NCBI GenBank assembly: GCA_963575745.1
Contig: CAUYUJ010022544.1
Location: forward strand, 18,501 to 82,500
Length of the DNA: 64,000 nucleotides
Origin: Prorocentrum cordatum
Lineage: Eukaryota; Sar; Dinophyceae; Prorocentrales; Prorocentraceae
Direction: 5' to 3'
Part shown: positions 22,141-31,789 of the stretch, piece by piece
Layout of the letters: every line of letters starts with the position of its first letter
Position numbering within the stretch: position 1 is the stretch's first letter
The notes under the pieces: model-generated
What the model was told of the DNA's origin: nothing
Database searches by the model: none
Seen by the model: only the letters and a program-made list of their open reading frames with translations
Position numbers and translations under genes: made by a program

Positions 22141-23221
22141 GCCACCGAAATGGGCCGCTCACCTCACCTCAGCTTTATATCCGCTAGGACCCCTACAGAG
22201 GCAAGCTCTGATTGGGGAACATCGGGAGAGGATAAACCGAGAATGTCTGAGATCCGGCGGTTCTGGAGGATGTTCACGAGCGAGGAACATATCCATGTCC
22301 ATGCCCTCGCGGTCTGGATTCCGAGGCGCGATCCCATGGACACGTGATCCCGTGGATACGTTCCGAGCGGGGCATCCGCGCAAAGCCGCCCCGTATCCAT
22401 GGGGTCGCGGCCGAGGAGTCGCGACCGCGATCCCGCAGAAACAGATCTGACTCCCGCCCCCGAGATTTATCGGGCCCCGCGGCCTCCTCAGAGCATTCCG
22501 AAGACGCTCCAAGAGTGTTCCGGAACGCTCTGGGACGGATGCATCCTCGTCCTAGCCCCATTCGATCCCGGGGGGTCTTCGTGGGAAGGGCCGAGAAGTG
22601 CCATCAAGCCCTACGGAAGGGCACTTGGCCGACCTCGTGAGCCAGGCCAGGCTCAGGATGAGGCTGGATGGAGCGTTGTGGAAGCCATGACAATGGACAC
22701 TCAAACAATCCGATCACTGAGTTAAAGATGTGTCTAAAATAAATAGAAAGAGATATAATATGGAAACACGTTTCAAACATCTGGAAGTTACTTGGCAACA
22801 CGCTTCCTCTCCATTGATCGACCCCCACAACAGGAGCGGGACCAGACAAGACTGCGCCGGCCTCTGGTCACAGACATACCAGCGCCGATGCCGGACGGAA
22901 CCCTCCGGGGTTGCAGTCCGAAGCTGCACGGGGTCGCACGGGCGAGAACGGGTCCTGTGGGGAACGGGTCCTGGACCCCGCGAGGCCTCCCCCGGGGACG
23001 AGCTCTTCGTCCTGAGCCGTTGTCTGACAGCCTGCAGGCCCGCGGAGGGCCCCGAGAGCCCGAAGACGGTGGAGCACCTACGTGGCCCGTCTCCCTCAGG
23101 ACCCGCTGTCCCCCATGGCGACCGAGCGAGGGCAGCACTGCGAGCGGGCCAACACGGCCAGAGACCAGCAGCAGCGCACGAGCAGTGCTCGGGAGCAGCA
23201 CTGCCCTCCTTTCCGTCGAAC
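22141..23221. other. Spacer; no gene recognised
   Basis: Moderately GC-rich unique-looking sequence with several GGATCCG/CGCGATCCC words but no frame with family features. It ends at the TCC array flanking the retrotransposon's 3' side. Confidence 0.4.
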
Positions 23222-23370
23222 CTCCTCCTCCTCATGTTCCTCCCCCTCCTCCTCCTCCTCGATCCTCCTCCCCCCCCCTCCTCCTCGATCCTTTTTCTCC
23301 TCCTCCTCCTCCTCCTCCTCCTCCTCCTCCTCCTCCTCCTCCTCCTCCTCCTCCTCCTCCTCCCCCTCCT
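23222..23370 (+). repeat. (TCC)n array at the 3' side of the retrotransposon
   Basis: TCC repeats with CTCGATCC interruptions near 23258 and 23285, then a purer block. The variant structure resembles the array at 29684-29880 on the other side of the retrotransposon. Confidence 0.9.
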
Positions 23371-23485
23371 CCTTTTTGACTCGGCCCGAGCCCACCCTCA
23401 ACAATCGATGATCGAAGGGGCAACGTGGACCCATTCGGTCCGTAAGAAAATAATAATAAATAACATCCTCACGTCCGTTACACAA

Positions 23486-24091
23486 TCAGGCAACAAGGCC
23501 CCGCCATTCGGCGGTGGGCGTCTTAATTGGCCAGCTGGGGGAGAGCAGCCCTTTGGGCCCCTTGGGCCAAGGCAACTTCCTCCTCCTCAGCAGCCCTAGC
23601 TGCTGCCTATTGACACTGCGACACGATTCTTGGAGCCCTTGGGTCTTGGTCCCTGCAGTGTAGTGTCCACAGCGGCTGCACCACACACAAGGGACCCCCG
23701 TGGCCAACTGTCTGGCGACCAAGAGGCGGAGGGGGCGGGCAGGGGGGGGAGGGGGCGAAAGGAGGGAGAGGAATGCAGGGGACAAAGAGTCGCAGGCAGT
23801 GGCCTTGGCTCTGGCCAAGGTTTGGAACCCCCTGGCGCATCTGGAACACCTCCACCACTTCCCAGTCCAAAGGAACTGGTGGGTCTCATTACTCGCGGCG
23901 ATTCCAGTCTGGTCCCTGGGGGCCCTGTGGACCTTCTCGAGGGTCCCGAAAAGGTCCCTGGGCCTGGCCCACAAGTTTAAAACGGAAACAAAAACAGAGC
24001 ACACACGGAACCAAAGTTTTGACAGACGCACATGATTATGGAAATCTGTCGCGTCTGTACATTCCCTTGCAGCCTTTTTGTGCGGCCTCAT
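23486..24091 (-). CDS. LINE C-terminal Cys-rich region
   Basis: Continues the retrotransposon polyprotein in another frame after the RNase H. Two Cys motifs are visible: WWRCSRCARGF near 23848 and CVWCSRCGHYT near 23665-23695, with a further Cys after GLQES. Together they could bind one or two zinc ions. Similar CxxCG-Y tails are, from memory, common at the ends of dinoflagellate LINE proteins. The coding portion starts about 24035. Confidence 0.5.
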   Translation of the reverse strand: MRPHKKAARECTDATDFHNHVRLSKLWFRVCSVFVSVLNLWARPRDLFGTLEKVHRAPRDQTGIAASNETHQFLWTGKWWRCSRCARGFQTLARAKATACDSLSPAFLSLLSPPPPPARPLRLLVARQLATGVPCVWCSRCGHYTAGTKTQGLQESCRSVNRQQLGLLRRRKLPWPKGPKGLLSPSWPIKTPTAEWRGLVA

Positions 24092-24759
24092 CTGCTAATT
24101 TATTGCCCTCACTCAGCCAACGTTCTTGTTGGCTCTCATCAGCTCGACCTTGTACGTCGATGGTGTGGGCCTTCACCTTGACTAACTCCCACGAGAAACC
24201 TCCTGCTGCCGCCCAAGTGCGAATCATCCTCCAGAATCCTCCGAACTTGTTGGCAGGCCCCGCACTAAGGCCCGCGTCGCTGGCTCCCGTGATCAAGGCC
24301 GCGCAATCCGCATACAGGCTGGTCCGCTCGTGCCCTTTCAAATGTCCTACACTAGCAAGGAGCCCGAAGTGTTCTGCCATGACTGCTGACTGGGAGCTCT
24401 TGAGGCAGTGGGCCTCTGATCCCCCTGATAAGTTCACCCATCGCAGTAACCTCCACCACCGCCCATCCACCCCTAGCAATGTCGTATTCCTGGGGATACA
24501 TCACAGAACCGTCGATGAACAGGTTGTGGGCCCCCTCGATCATGAAGGGGGAGATGGCTTCAGAATTGGCTCCGAAATAATTGTACTGGGCTTCCTTGGG
24601 GGGGGGGACAGCGATTGTTGGCTTTTCGCACCACAGAGAGGCAAACAAGGGGCCATCTGGGCCTGACTCCCTCCCAGCCCCCAGCACTTCGGGATCGCAT
24701 TCCGACCTCGCTGGTTCGCCAAGCGGGCAATGCAAAACACGGTGGTGGACGGTGTCCAA
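24036..24759 (-). CDS. LINE RNase H domain (frame-broken)
   Basis: RNase H degrades the RNA strand during reverse transcription. The first half is in one frame (NLFIDGSVMYPQ with the first catalytic Asp, then GGWAVVEV). The second half continues one base later, with AVMAEHFGLL (catalytic Glu), SLYADCAALI (Asp) and KVKAHT ... GNKLADEAAQKG (His and last Asp). All four acidic residues are therefore present if the break near 24450 is repaired by removing one base. It follows the RT region directly. Confidence 0.7.
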
Positions 24760-24846
24760 GGCCCCACAGCGTGGGTAAGTTGGTTCCAGCTTGGATCCCC
24801 ATTTATGTAGTGTAGCCCCCGTAGTGCACCCCCGCAGAATATCCTC

Positions 24847-26764
24847 CTAACCCAACCTTTGCCATCGAAGCTGTTGTTCGAGGAGTTCTGAAACTGCCTC
24901 GGGTGCGTGGTCCACAAGCCGTCCTGCACAGTTAGTAACGGCCCTGGCATCTGCAGGGTCCCCCCCAAGGATATGAGTAACAGTTGCCCTGGAGGGTTTC
25001 TCGCAAATCGTGTAAAACCAAAAAAATCCTACCATCTCGGGCGGGGTCACAGTCAGAGAAATGTTGGCCCCTTTGGTGGAAGTAAATTCGGCTGGACTTG
25101 TCCAATCCCACTCAACCACACTGGTCCAAAGCAGCATGTCCGCCACAGGGTTGGTGCCGCGTCGCCTCCAGCCACGGGCCCCCTCTGCGTTGAGCTGCTC
25201 TCGACTCGGCCTGAAGACTCGGTGGGGAATCTTCGGGCAGAGATTGTCTACTGCCCTCCGCTGTTGGTCGGTGGCTGTCCACCATTCCCTAGCATATCTC
25301 GACGCAACCTCGCCGGCGTGGAAAAGTGGGCCCTTCGCAGGCTGCAGTGCCCATTGGAAGTCTACTTGGGCCCCTGGCACGAAGTTTCCCAGAGCCTGGG
25401 CCCCCAGGGTCCGCAGATGCTTGATATTCCTAAGATGCAGGCCCACCACATCACACCCGTAAGTCATGGAGGGCTTCTGGCCGCAGAAGAAAAGTTGTCC
25501 TGTTTCCTTCATCCCAGCACACCCCCTGAGGTTGTCTATGTTTGCTTTGCGTCGTAAACCCACCTTCCACCTTTTCCGTCGTTGCCTCAGACCTTTCCTC
25601 CCCGTTCCCTCGTCGATGAACCGTCGTTTCGTAGTGCCCTCTCCCAAACTGAAATCCACCCCAAGGTTGACTGCCGTGTCTGTCAGAACTCCAGCGTACT
25701 TGCCCAGGACTGACTTACCCTTCTCCAGCACCTCTGCTGAGTTCGACAGGAAACGTAATTTGTGCCACGCCAGCGGCAAGCCCAGACGGGCGGCACATGC
25801 ATCAAAAACCTGGCGGGCGAGGGTCGCAAGCTGGTTGAGGCAATCCTGAGGTAGGAGGGCTGAAGGCTCAAAGCGAAGATCGTCAACGCGCATGAGGAGG
25901 CCCGTGTTGGCGGGTTGGGCAACTTCACTAACTGTCGGTAACATGTAACCTTTAATCTCATATGTAGCAGCGCTGCTTTCCGCCACAATCCCCCTTGCGG
26001 GGTAGATCTTGGGCGAGCAAGCGTTGCCCAGCATAATTACCCTGGGCCAGGTGCAACTGTTGATGGCCGCGCGCAGGGCAAAAAGCGGGAAGTCGCACAA
26101 ACTGGCTTCCTCCCGCAGCTGGGCATGCGAAATATGTTCGTAGCACTGTCTGAGGTCCGCCAAGAGGGTCGCCACTGCCTGGCCAGAACCGTCGGCAAGG
26201 GCCCCCTTCACAGCCTGCCTCCACACACCGTCGGTGACGGCCCTCCCCGAGGCCATGTTGAAGGCCTTGTGTCGGCCTGCTTTAACTTCCCAGTCGGCAC
26301 AGTGGGTCCCCAAGGTCCTCGAATATAGCCTTGTGTAAGAGTGGAAGAAGCCGATCGGTCTCCTCCCTTTTTTCTGGCTTCTTGAAAAGCCGAACAAGAA
26401 GGACCTGGAGCCTTGCGGGCGCGTTCCCTCCCAGATTTTGAAGCGCATAGGGCCCAGGGAGTACCTCCCTAGCCCCATCGGAGAGTAGCCCAAAGTGCCT
26501 CGGGTGGATTCCGTCCGTCGCAATAGCATTTGCTTTGAAACGCCGTGCCGCCTTGCGAAGCTCTTCTCCGCACGGCGCTGCTGGGACAGAGCTCCCTGGT
26601 GGTGGCTGCGGCTGTCGGCGCTCCCGTGGTCGGTCGGAGCCTTTCCAGGCTGCCTTCCACTGATCCTGCTGGGCCTGGAAACGCGCTTCAAAAGAGGCAC
26701 TCAACTCACCAGATGGCAGGGTAAGTGTCCTCGGTGAAGTCGGCTGCGTTCTCGGCGTAGGCAT
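24847..26764 (-). CDS. LINE reverse transcriptase (frame-broken)
   Basis: Upstream part in one frame (26764 to about 26370): GEELRKAARRFKANAIATDGIHP, the region before the RT palm, then VLLVRLFKKPEK. The remainder in a second frame (about 26370-24847): RRPIGFFHSYTRLYSR, motif A ADLRQCYEHI with catalytic Asp, a motif B-like ARGIVAESSAATYE, and motif C RVDD at 25879-25890. It then runs through thumb/connection sequence to a stop at 24847-24849. The catalytic Asp triad is intact. It copies element RNA into DNA at the nicked target. Confidence 0.8.
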
Positions 26765-26789
26765 GGGCCCACCTCGCCCCCCCCCCCCC

Positions 26790-27546
26790 CCTGAAGGGCT
26801 TCAGCGCACCATTGTTTCCATTTGGCGATCTTAACGGTTTTCTCCTCGGAGAAACTGAGGCCCCGAATTACCGTGGAGAAGTTTATCCACAACGACAGTT
26901 CCATACTCTGCTCACCCGGTGGTTCCTGGCCCCATGCCCGCCGGCACGCATGTTGGAGAATAGGTATCCCGAAAAACCCTCCTTGCTTCCAGCGATGGGG
27001 GGGGAGGGGTCTGCACGCCCTTTCGCCCCTTGCTCTAAAAGCTTCGCAAAGCACGGGCTGTCGGTCGGAGTCGGGAATTTAGTGATAAGGGCCCGTATCT
27101 CGGTGAGCCTCCTGGCAAACCAGTCCAGGGCCCTGGAAATGCTGGGGGCCGAGTTGGCCCTGGTCAGCAGCAGCTTCCTGAGGGGTATTTCCTGGAAAAC
27201 ATACTCCGACCCACCAGCCAGCTTTCTGTTGTTCCCGCCCCCACTCCTCCAGGCACCGTCGGAGTCCTGCACGCCGCAACGCAGGTCCTGCCAGGCTCCG
27301 GCGGCCCAGGTTCCGCGCACCTGATCCAGCAGAGCCTGCAAACGTGGTAGGCCCCCCTCCTTAACATTCCTGAAGGTACCGTTGTCGTTCCTGTATCCCT
27401 AAGTACCCCTCAATAGTCTCAAGCAAATCGCAATAGTCGGGCGGCTGGGGGAAAGGCCCCAGGATCCGAGCATGACCGATCTTTTTATATTTCTGAAGCC
27501 TCAAGACCGTAGCGGTACCAGGGTCCTCCAAAAGCTGTAAATACAC
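26790..27546 (-). CDS. LINE endonuclease-RT linker, in shifting frames
   Basis: Minus-strand coding remains evident but the frame changes: a segment from about 27546 (LLEDPGTATVLRLQKYKKIG), one from about 27341 (LLDQVRGTWAAG ... RALDWFARRLTEIRAL), and one from about 27054 containing SLWINFSTVIRGLSFSEEKTVKIAKWKQWC. This is the usual spacer between endonuclease and RT, without enzymatic motifs. Confidence 0.45.
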
Positions 27547-27549
27547 AGG

Positions 27550-28195
27550 TCAGTGGTCGGGGATGTCGCTGCTGTAATCAACCCTGGCCCGATTGGTCCC
27601 TTGGCCCATGTGGCTCAACGCGAAGTTGTCCAGGCAGGAGGTGCGCCCCCCTTTGGAGTAGGTGACTTCTCCTGCTGGCCATTCCACTCGGCCGCCAAAT
27701 CGGATGGGGTCTATCGCAGCCCTCAATACGTCAGGGTGCACGTTGAAGCCCCCACCAGCTATGAACGGGATCCCCCCACGGAGGATGTGGCTACCCAAGT
27801 CCATCCCAAGCCGTAGGTTGTGCGGCCCCATGCCTGCGCTGCCCTCCCAGTAGTTGCAATAGAGCCCGATGAGCCCCCACTTCCTGGATCTGTAAAACGC
27901 ATGCATGCATCTACCTGGTGCGATGATGCCGAGTCTGCAAGGGTCTACCCAAAGATCTAAATGCTTCCTGGCGATGATAGCCACGCCTCCGCAGGGGCAT
28001 CCCTCGGCTGACATGAGGCATGGCGTCCAGAAGCTCTGCCACCCCTGCTTCAGCAGGGCCGCTTTCACTTCAAAAGTCTGGGCTGCCTGCAGTTCGTGCT
28101 CCTGTACGAGCACAATCTCAGCTTTGCACTGAGGTGGGAAGTTCCTCGCGTTGCTCCACGAGGTGCCATTAATCGTACAAATCTACACAGTTCTT
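27550..28195 (-). CDS. LINE APE-type endonuclease
   Basis: Exonuclease-endonuclease-phosphatase fold that nicks target DNA. Visible motifs: INGTSWSNARNF at the start (about 28190), LVQEHEL with the metal-binding Glu, GGVAIIAR, FIAGGGFNVHPD, SCLDNFALS and SSDIPDHWPV with the terminal Asp-His. In the family the third motif is normally GDFN. Here GGFN stands in its place, so the catalytic Asp is missing, and the protein as read is probably inactive. Confidence 0.75.
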
Positions 28196-28237
28196 GCCCC
28201 AGCTGTTCGCCCAGCTGGGAAAGCGCGCGCGTGGGTG

Positions 28238-28238
<1 letters not shown>

Positions 28239-28271
<33 letters not shown>

Positions 28272-28289
28272 GGGGAGGGGGGGGGGGGG
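28239..28289 (+). repeat. G-rich homopolymer tract
   Basis: A G run broken by a single T and a single A interruption. It lies between ORF1 and the endonuclease of the LINE and prevents reading the frame across. Length is likely unreliable in any assembly. Confidence 0.9.
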
Positions 28290-28472
28290 CTGTTCAGCGG
28301 GACCTGGATCTCGCCTTGGACCTCCCCTCGCCATCCCTTTTCTGCTCATTATCACTGGGCGGCCTTGGCACCTCCTTGGTAGCTGACGTCAGCTCCTCTG
28401 GGGTTACACACTTGGCCTGCTCTCCGTTCTGGGGCCCACCAATAGCTGCCAGGGTCTTGGAGTCCATGCTCC

Positions 28473-29411
28473 CTACTCCTGGCGCACTCTGGTTCGGCTC
28501 CCCTGGCGGCACTGGGGTGAGAGTTGCGTCGTTCCCACTGGCTTGCGCAGGCAGGGACGGAGGCACAGGGGAGGGCGCCTTGCCCTGTGGGTCTGACGCG
28601 GCTCCCCCCCCCCGACATGCTTTCCTATTGCAGTTGCCAAGGCTGAGAAAGCTGTGACTAGCGCAGGGTCGGAGGCCGCGGCTTGGCCCATGCTGGAGAG
28701 GGCTGCCTGCAAACCTCCAAAATTATCAGTGGCTGCCGTCTGCGGGTTCTGCTGGGTGATTCTCGCTTTTGCCATCCACATATGTTGCTCTTGTTCCAGC
28801 TCAGCAATTTGTTGGTTGACCTTGGTGATCTCATTCTCGACAGTCTGGACCGCATCCAACTTTTTGGTAAGGAAAGATCTGGCCTCCTCCACAGCTGTCT
28901 TCGCGGCTTCGAGGTTGGCCCTCTGCGTCTCCAAGGCCTTCTGCTTGAGACTGAGCTTCTTCGTTGCACTCTGGGCCATCTGCGACGGGGTCTTGTTCGC
29001 GTCCCGCTTGAGCCTGAGGTCCTCAAGCATTTTGCGGGCCTTCTCTACACAGTCTGGGAGCTGATTCGTCCTCTCGGCAGCATCGACGAAGTGCTGCAGC
29101 TGGGTGATCATTTGGCCGTAGTCCGTTGCCTGCACCGCAGGCTGTGTTGCTGTAGGTACACAAGCGCTGCTGGATCCTGCAGAGACACTTGAGACCTGCC
29201 ATGGCGGTTGGTCACCCGAACTGCCTTGTAGTTGTTTCTTCTTCTTCTTCTCTGATGCTCCCTGGGACGTCCAGTGCTGGCCACATTGCCAACACCACTC
29301 CTTGTTAAAAGAAACACTGACCCCGCATTGGCAAGCCCAGGAGTGGGAACGTACTGTGTCTGGCTGCGTCCCCTTCTTCCCTTTCTTCCCCTGTTTGGCT
29401 CCTTTGCCCAT
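28473..29411 (-). CDS. LINE ORF1-like protein with zinc ribbon and coiled coil
   Basis: 312-residue frame from ATG at 29409-29411. The N-terminus is basic (MGKGAKQGKKGKKG), followed by a Cys cluster, CQCGVSVSFNKEWCWQCG, that should form a zinc ribbon. Residues ~125-225 form a long Lys/Glu/Gln/Ala-rich coiled coil (KALETQRANLEAAKTAVEEA, then ENEITKVNQQIAELEQEQ). The C-terminal 50 residues are Arg/Pro-rich and may be out of frame. By position and features it is the nucleic-acid-binding ORF1 of the LINE. Start is the first Met and fits the lysine-rich leader. Confidence 0.65.
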   Translation of the reverse strand: MGKGAKQGKKGKKGTQPDTVRSHSWACQCGVSVSFNKEWCWQCGQHWTSQGASEKKKKKQLQGSSGDQPPWQVSSVSAGSSSACVPTATQPAVQATDYGQMITQLQHFVDAAERTNQLPDCVEKARKMLEDLRLKRDANKTPSQMAQSATKKLSLKQKALETQRANLEAAKTAVEEARSFLTKKLDAVQTVENEITKVNQQIAELEQEQHMWMAKARITQQNPQTAATDNFGGLQAALSSMGQAAASDPALVTAFSALATAIGKHVGGGEPRQTHRARRPPLCLRPCLRKPVGTTQLSPQCRQGSRTRVRQE

Positions 29412-29683
29412 GGTGGGCGACGAGTGATGTGACTCGAGACGACGGGCCGCCCCCAGGAGCCTGAGAAGAAGTCTGTCCCGTCCTCGCTGCTCTCTAGCAC
29501 GGCGGTGCCACGCGGGTTCTCGGGGTCGGGGCGTCCTGCGGGCGCCTGCGGCTGACGGCGCGACTTGCGCCTCGGCGCGCGAGGCTGGGCTGGATGGCGG
29601 CGGGCCGCGCTGCGGCGGCGGGGTGACGACACGGCGACGACCCCTGGCCGCGCGGCTGGCCTCCTCAGCCCAATGCCTTTCAT

Positions 29684-29880
29684 CCTCCTCCTCCTCCTCC
29701 TCCTCCTCGATCCTCCTCCTCCTCCTCGATCCTGCTCCTCCTCTTCGATCCTCCTCCTCGATCCTCCTCCTCCTCCTCGATCCTCCTCCTCCTCCTCATC
29801 CTCCTCCTCCTCGATCCTCCTCCTCCTCCTCCTCCTCCTCCTCCTCGATCCTCTCCTCCTCGATCCTCCTCCTCGAACCC
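29684..29880 (+). repeat. (TCC)n / TCGATCC array at the 5' side of the LINE
   Basis: TCC repeats interrupted about ten times by TCGATCC, giving a higher-order pattern CTCCTCGATCCTCCTC. It lies about 270 bp outside the LINE's ORF1 start. Confidence 0.9.
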
Positions 29881-30636
29881 CCCTGCCTCTCTCCGCGGGC
29901 TGTGGCACCACGGCCGGCCGCACCGGCCCCACGACTACCCCCCCCGTCGGGGCGACGCAAGACTCGGGTTAGGGTTCGGCGGCAACTCGTGGGAGCCTCC
30001 CACACCATCTTACCGGCTCTTGCGAATCGACGCTAATCGACGCCAGTGGACGCTAAATCGAAGCTGATCGACGCCAGCCGACGCCGAATCGGCGCTGCCT
30101 CCCAGCTCCCAGACGCTAATGGACGCCAGTCGACGCTAAAGACGGAAATAACAGGGTACGCCAGGCTTCCATGACTTGCTACCGAATCAGGGGGACTCGG
30201 GCTGGCCCGACGGGGACATCACAAAAACGACGCGGCCCAGTGTGAAATTCGACGCGGGCTCTCGCTGCAGACATCCAACGCTCGTGTTAGAGGGACTCGG
30301 GTTGGCCCGACGGGGACATCATAAAAATGACGCGACCCTGTCTGAAGGTTGACGCGGCCCCCGCTGCACAAGTCCCACGAAAACTGGACCGCCAGAATTC
30401 GGGACGGGCCCATCAAAAAGCGAGGCGAGCCCGAGTTCCTGCGTGCTCGAGTCTTACGTTTCCCCGACTCTGGACCCGACGACCGCCCCCACAGTCTTGT
30501 TGTTGTTGTTGTTGTTGTTGGGCCTCTGGGGGAGTTCTCGTCGTCGCGGCTGCACTCCGCTTCGAGTTTCTCACCAGAACGCGCCCCAGGCCGAATCAAA
30601 GCCTTGGGCGACTCGGAGGAAAATTGGGCCAACGGA
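29881..30636. other. Spacer with degenerate short repeats
   Basis: At 30020-30140 are loose copies of (A)CGACGCTAATCGACGCCAG. At about 30195-30260 and 30300-30365 two ~55-bp segments match, sharing GGCCCGACGGGGACATCA-AAAAA-GACGCG. A (TTG)n run of eight is at 30497-30520. No gene recognised. Confidence 0.5.
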
Positions 30637-31395
30637 CTGTCAGCCTTTCTGGCCTCCAGGGGGCCGCCTCTGGGACCCAGGACCGCCGAGAAACGGGCTC
30701 GGGATCAGAAAAGCAGTCGCCGAGCAAGGGGTCGCTGTCAGCCTTTCTGGCCTCCAGGGGGCCGCCTCTGGGACCCAGGACCGCCGAGAAACGGGCTCGG
30801 GATCAGAAAAGCAGTCGCCGAGCAAGGGGTCGCTGTCAGCCTTTCTGGCCTCCAGGGGGCCGCCTCTGGGACCCAGGACCGCCGAGAAACGGGCTCGGGA
30901 TCAGAAAAGCAGTCGCCGAGCAAGGGGTCGCTGTCAGCCTTTCTGGCCTCCAGGGGGTCGCCTTTGGGACCCAGGACCGCCAGAAAACGGCTCAGGATCA
31001 GAAAAGCAGTCGCAGAGCAGGGGGTCGCTGTCACCCTTTCTGGCCTCCAGGGGGCCGCCTCTGGGACCCAGGACCGCCGAGAAACGGCTCAGCAAGGGGT
31101 CGATGTCGCCCTTTCTAGCCTCCAGGGGGCTGCCTTTGGGGCCCACGACTGCCGAGAAACGGCTCAGGATCAGAAAAGCCGTCGCTAAGGAAGGGGTCGC
31201 TGTCGCCCTTTCTGGCCTCCAGGGGGCCGCCTTTGGGATCCAGGACCGCCAAACACTGTCTCAGGATCAGAAAAACCGTCGCCGAGCAAGGGGTCGCTGT
31301 CGCCCTTTCTGGCCTCCAGGGGGCCGCCTCTGGGATCCAGGACCGCCGAGAAACGGCTCAGAATCAGAAAAGCCGTCCCTGAGCAAGGGGTCGCG
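30637..31395 (+). repeat. Tandem array, 98-bp unit, about 8 copies
   Basis: Units start with CTGTCAGCCTTTCTGGCC at 30637, 30735, 30833 and 30931 (exactly 98 bp apart), then 31028, about 31102, 31199 and 31296. The first four are nearly identical. Later ones diverge (CTGTCGCCC, CGATGTCGCC), and the sixth unit is preceded by a shortened copy lacking the GATCAGAAAAGC part. Long open frames on both strands across it are a by-product of the repeat. Confidence 0.9.
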
Positions 31396-31621
31396 AGAGC
31401 CTCGGGGGCCGGCGACTCGAACAAGCATCGGAGTGTCGGAGGGCTTGGTCTGCGCTAAGGGGGCCTCCCTCGACTGCGGGGCCGCCTCCGCTCCCAGATC
31501 TCATCCGGCGTCGCCTTCCTGCTTTCGAGTCAGGCTGGGTCGGGCATGTTCCCCTTACAGGCGGATTTGGGGGGAAAAACTTACAGTAGTCAGCAAATAC
31601 CCCAAATATGACTACCTACCA

Positions 31622-31775
31622 GACCAACCCAACCCAACCCGAAGACCCGAACTTGACCCGAATTTCGCGTCGGGGGGGTACGGGTTCCATCGGTGGTTTT
31701 GTCAACGTTCCCCGACCCCCCCCACACTGGAAATGGAAGGCAAAGTGAGGAGGCCTTCGGGTTGGGTTGGGGTGG
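31622..31775 (+). repeat. ~150-bp MITE-like element, copy B
   Basis: Left arm CCAACCCAACCCAACCCGAAG, right arm GGCCTTCGGGTTGGGTTGGGG, interior GGGGGGGTACGGGTTCC ... GTTCCCCGACCCCCCCCACA ... TGGAAATGGAAGGCAAAGTG. Same order and orientation as copy A at 21061-21210. Confidence 0.7.
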
Positions 31776-31789
31776 CTTGGTGGGTGCTG

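Larger units (their letters stand above)
23486..29411 (-). mobile_element. Non-LTR retrotransposon (LINE), APE endonuclease and RNase H type, degraded
   Basis: On the minus strand from 29411 down, the order is ORF1 (zinc ribbon and coiled coil), APE-type endonuclease, linker, reverse transcriptase, RNase H and a Cys-rich C-terminus. This is the order expected for a LINE with a C-terminal RNase H. Total length is about 6 kb. The frame changes several times (in the endonuclease-to-RT linker, near 26370, near 24450 and near 24050). A 51-base G-rich homopolymer tract at 28239-28289 splits ORF1 from the endonuclease frame. TCC arrays lie outside both ends. No LTRs or poly(A) tail seen. Probably not autonomous as assembled. 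Confidence 0.85.
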
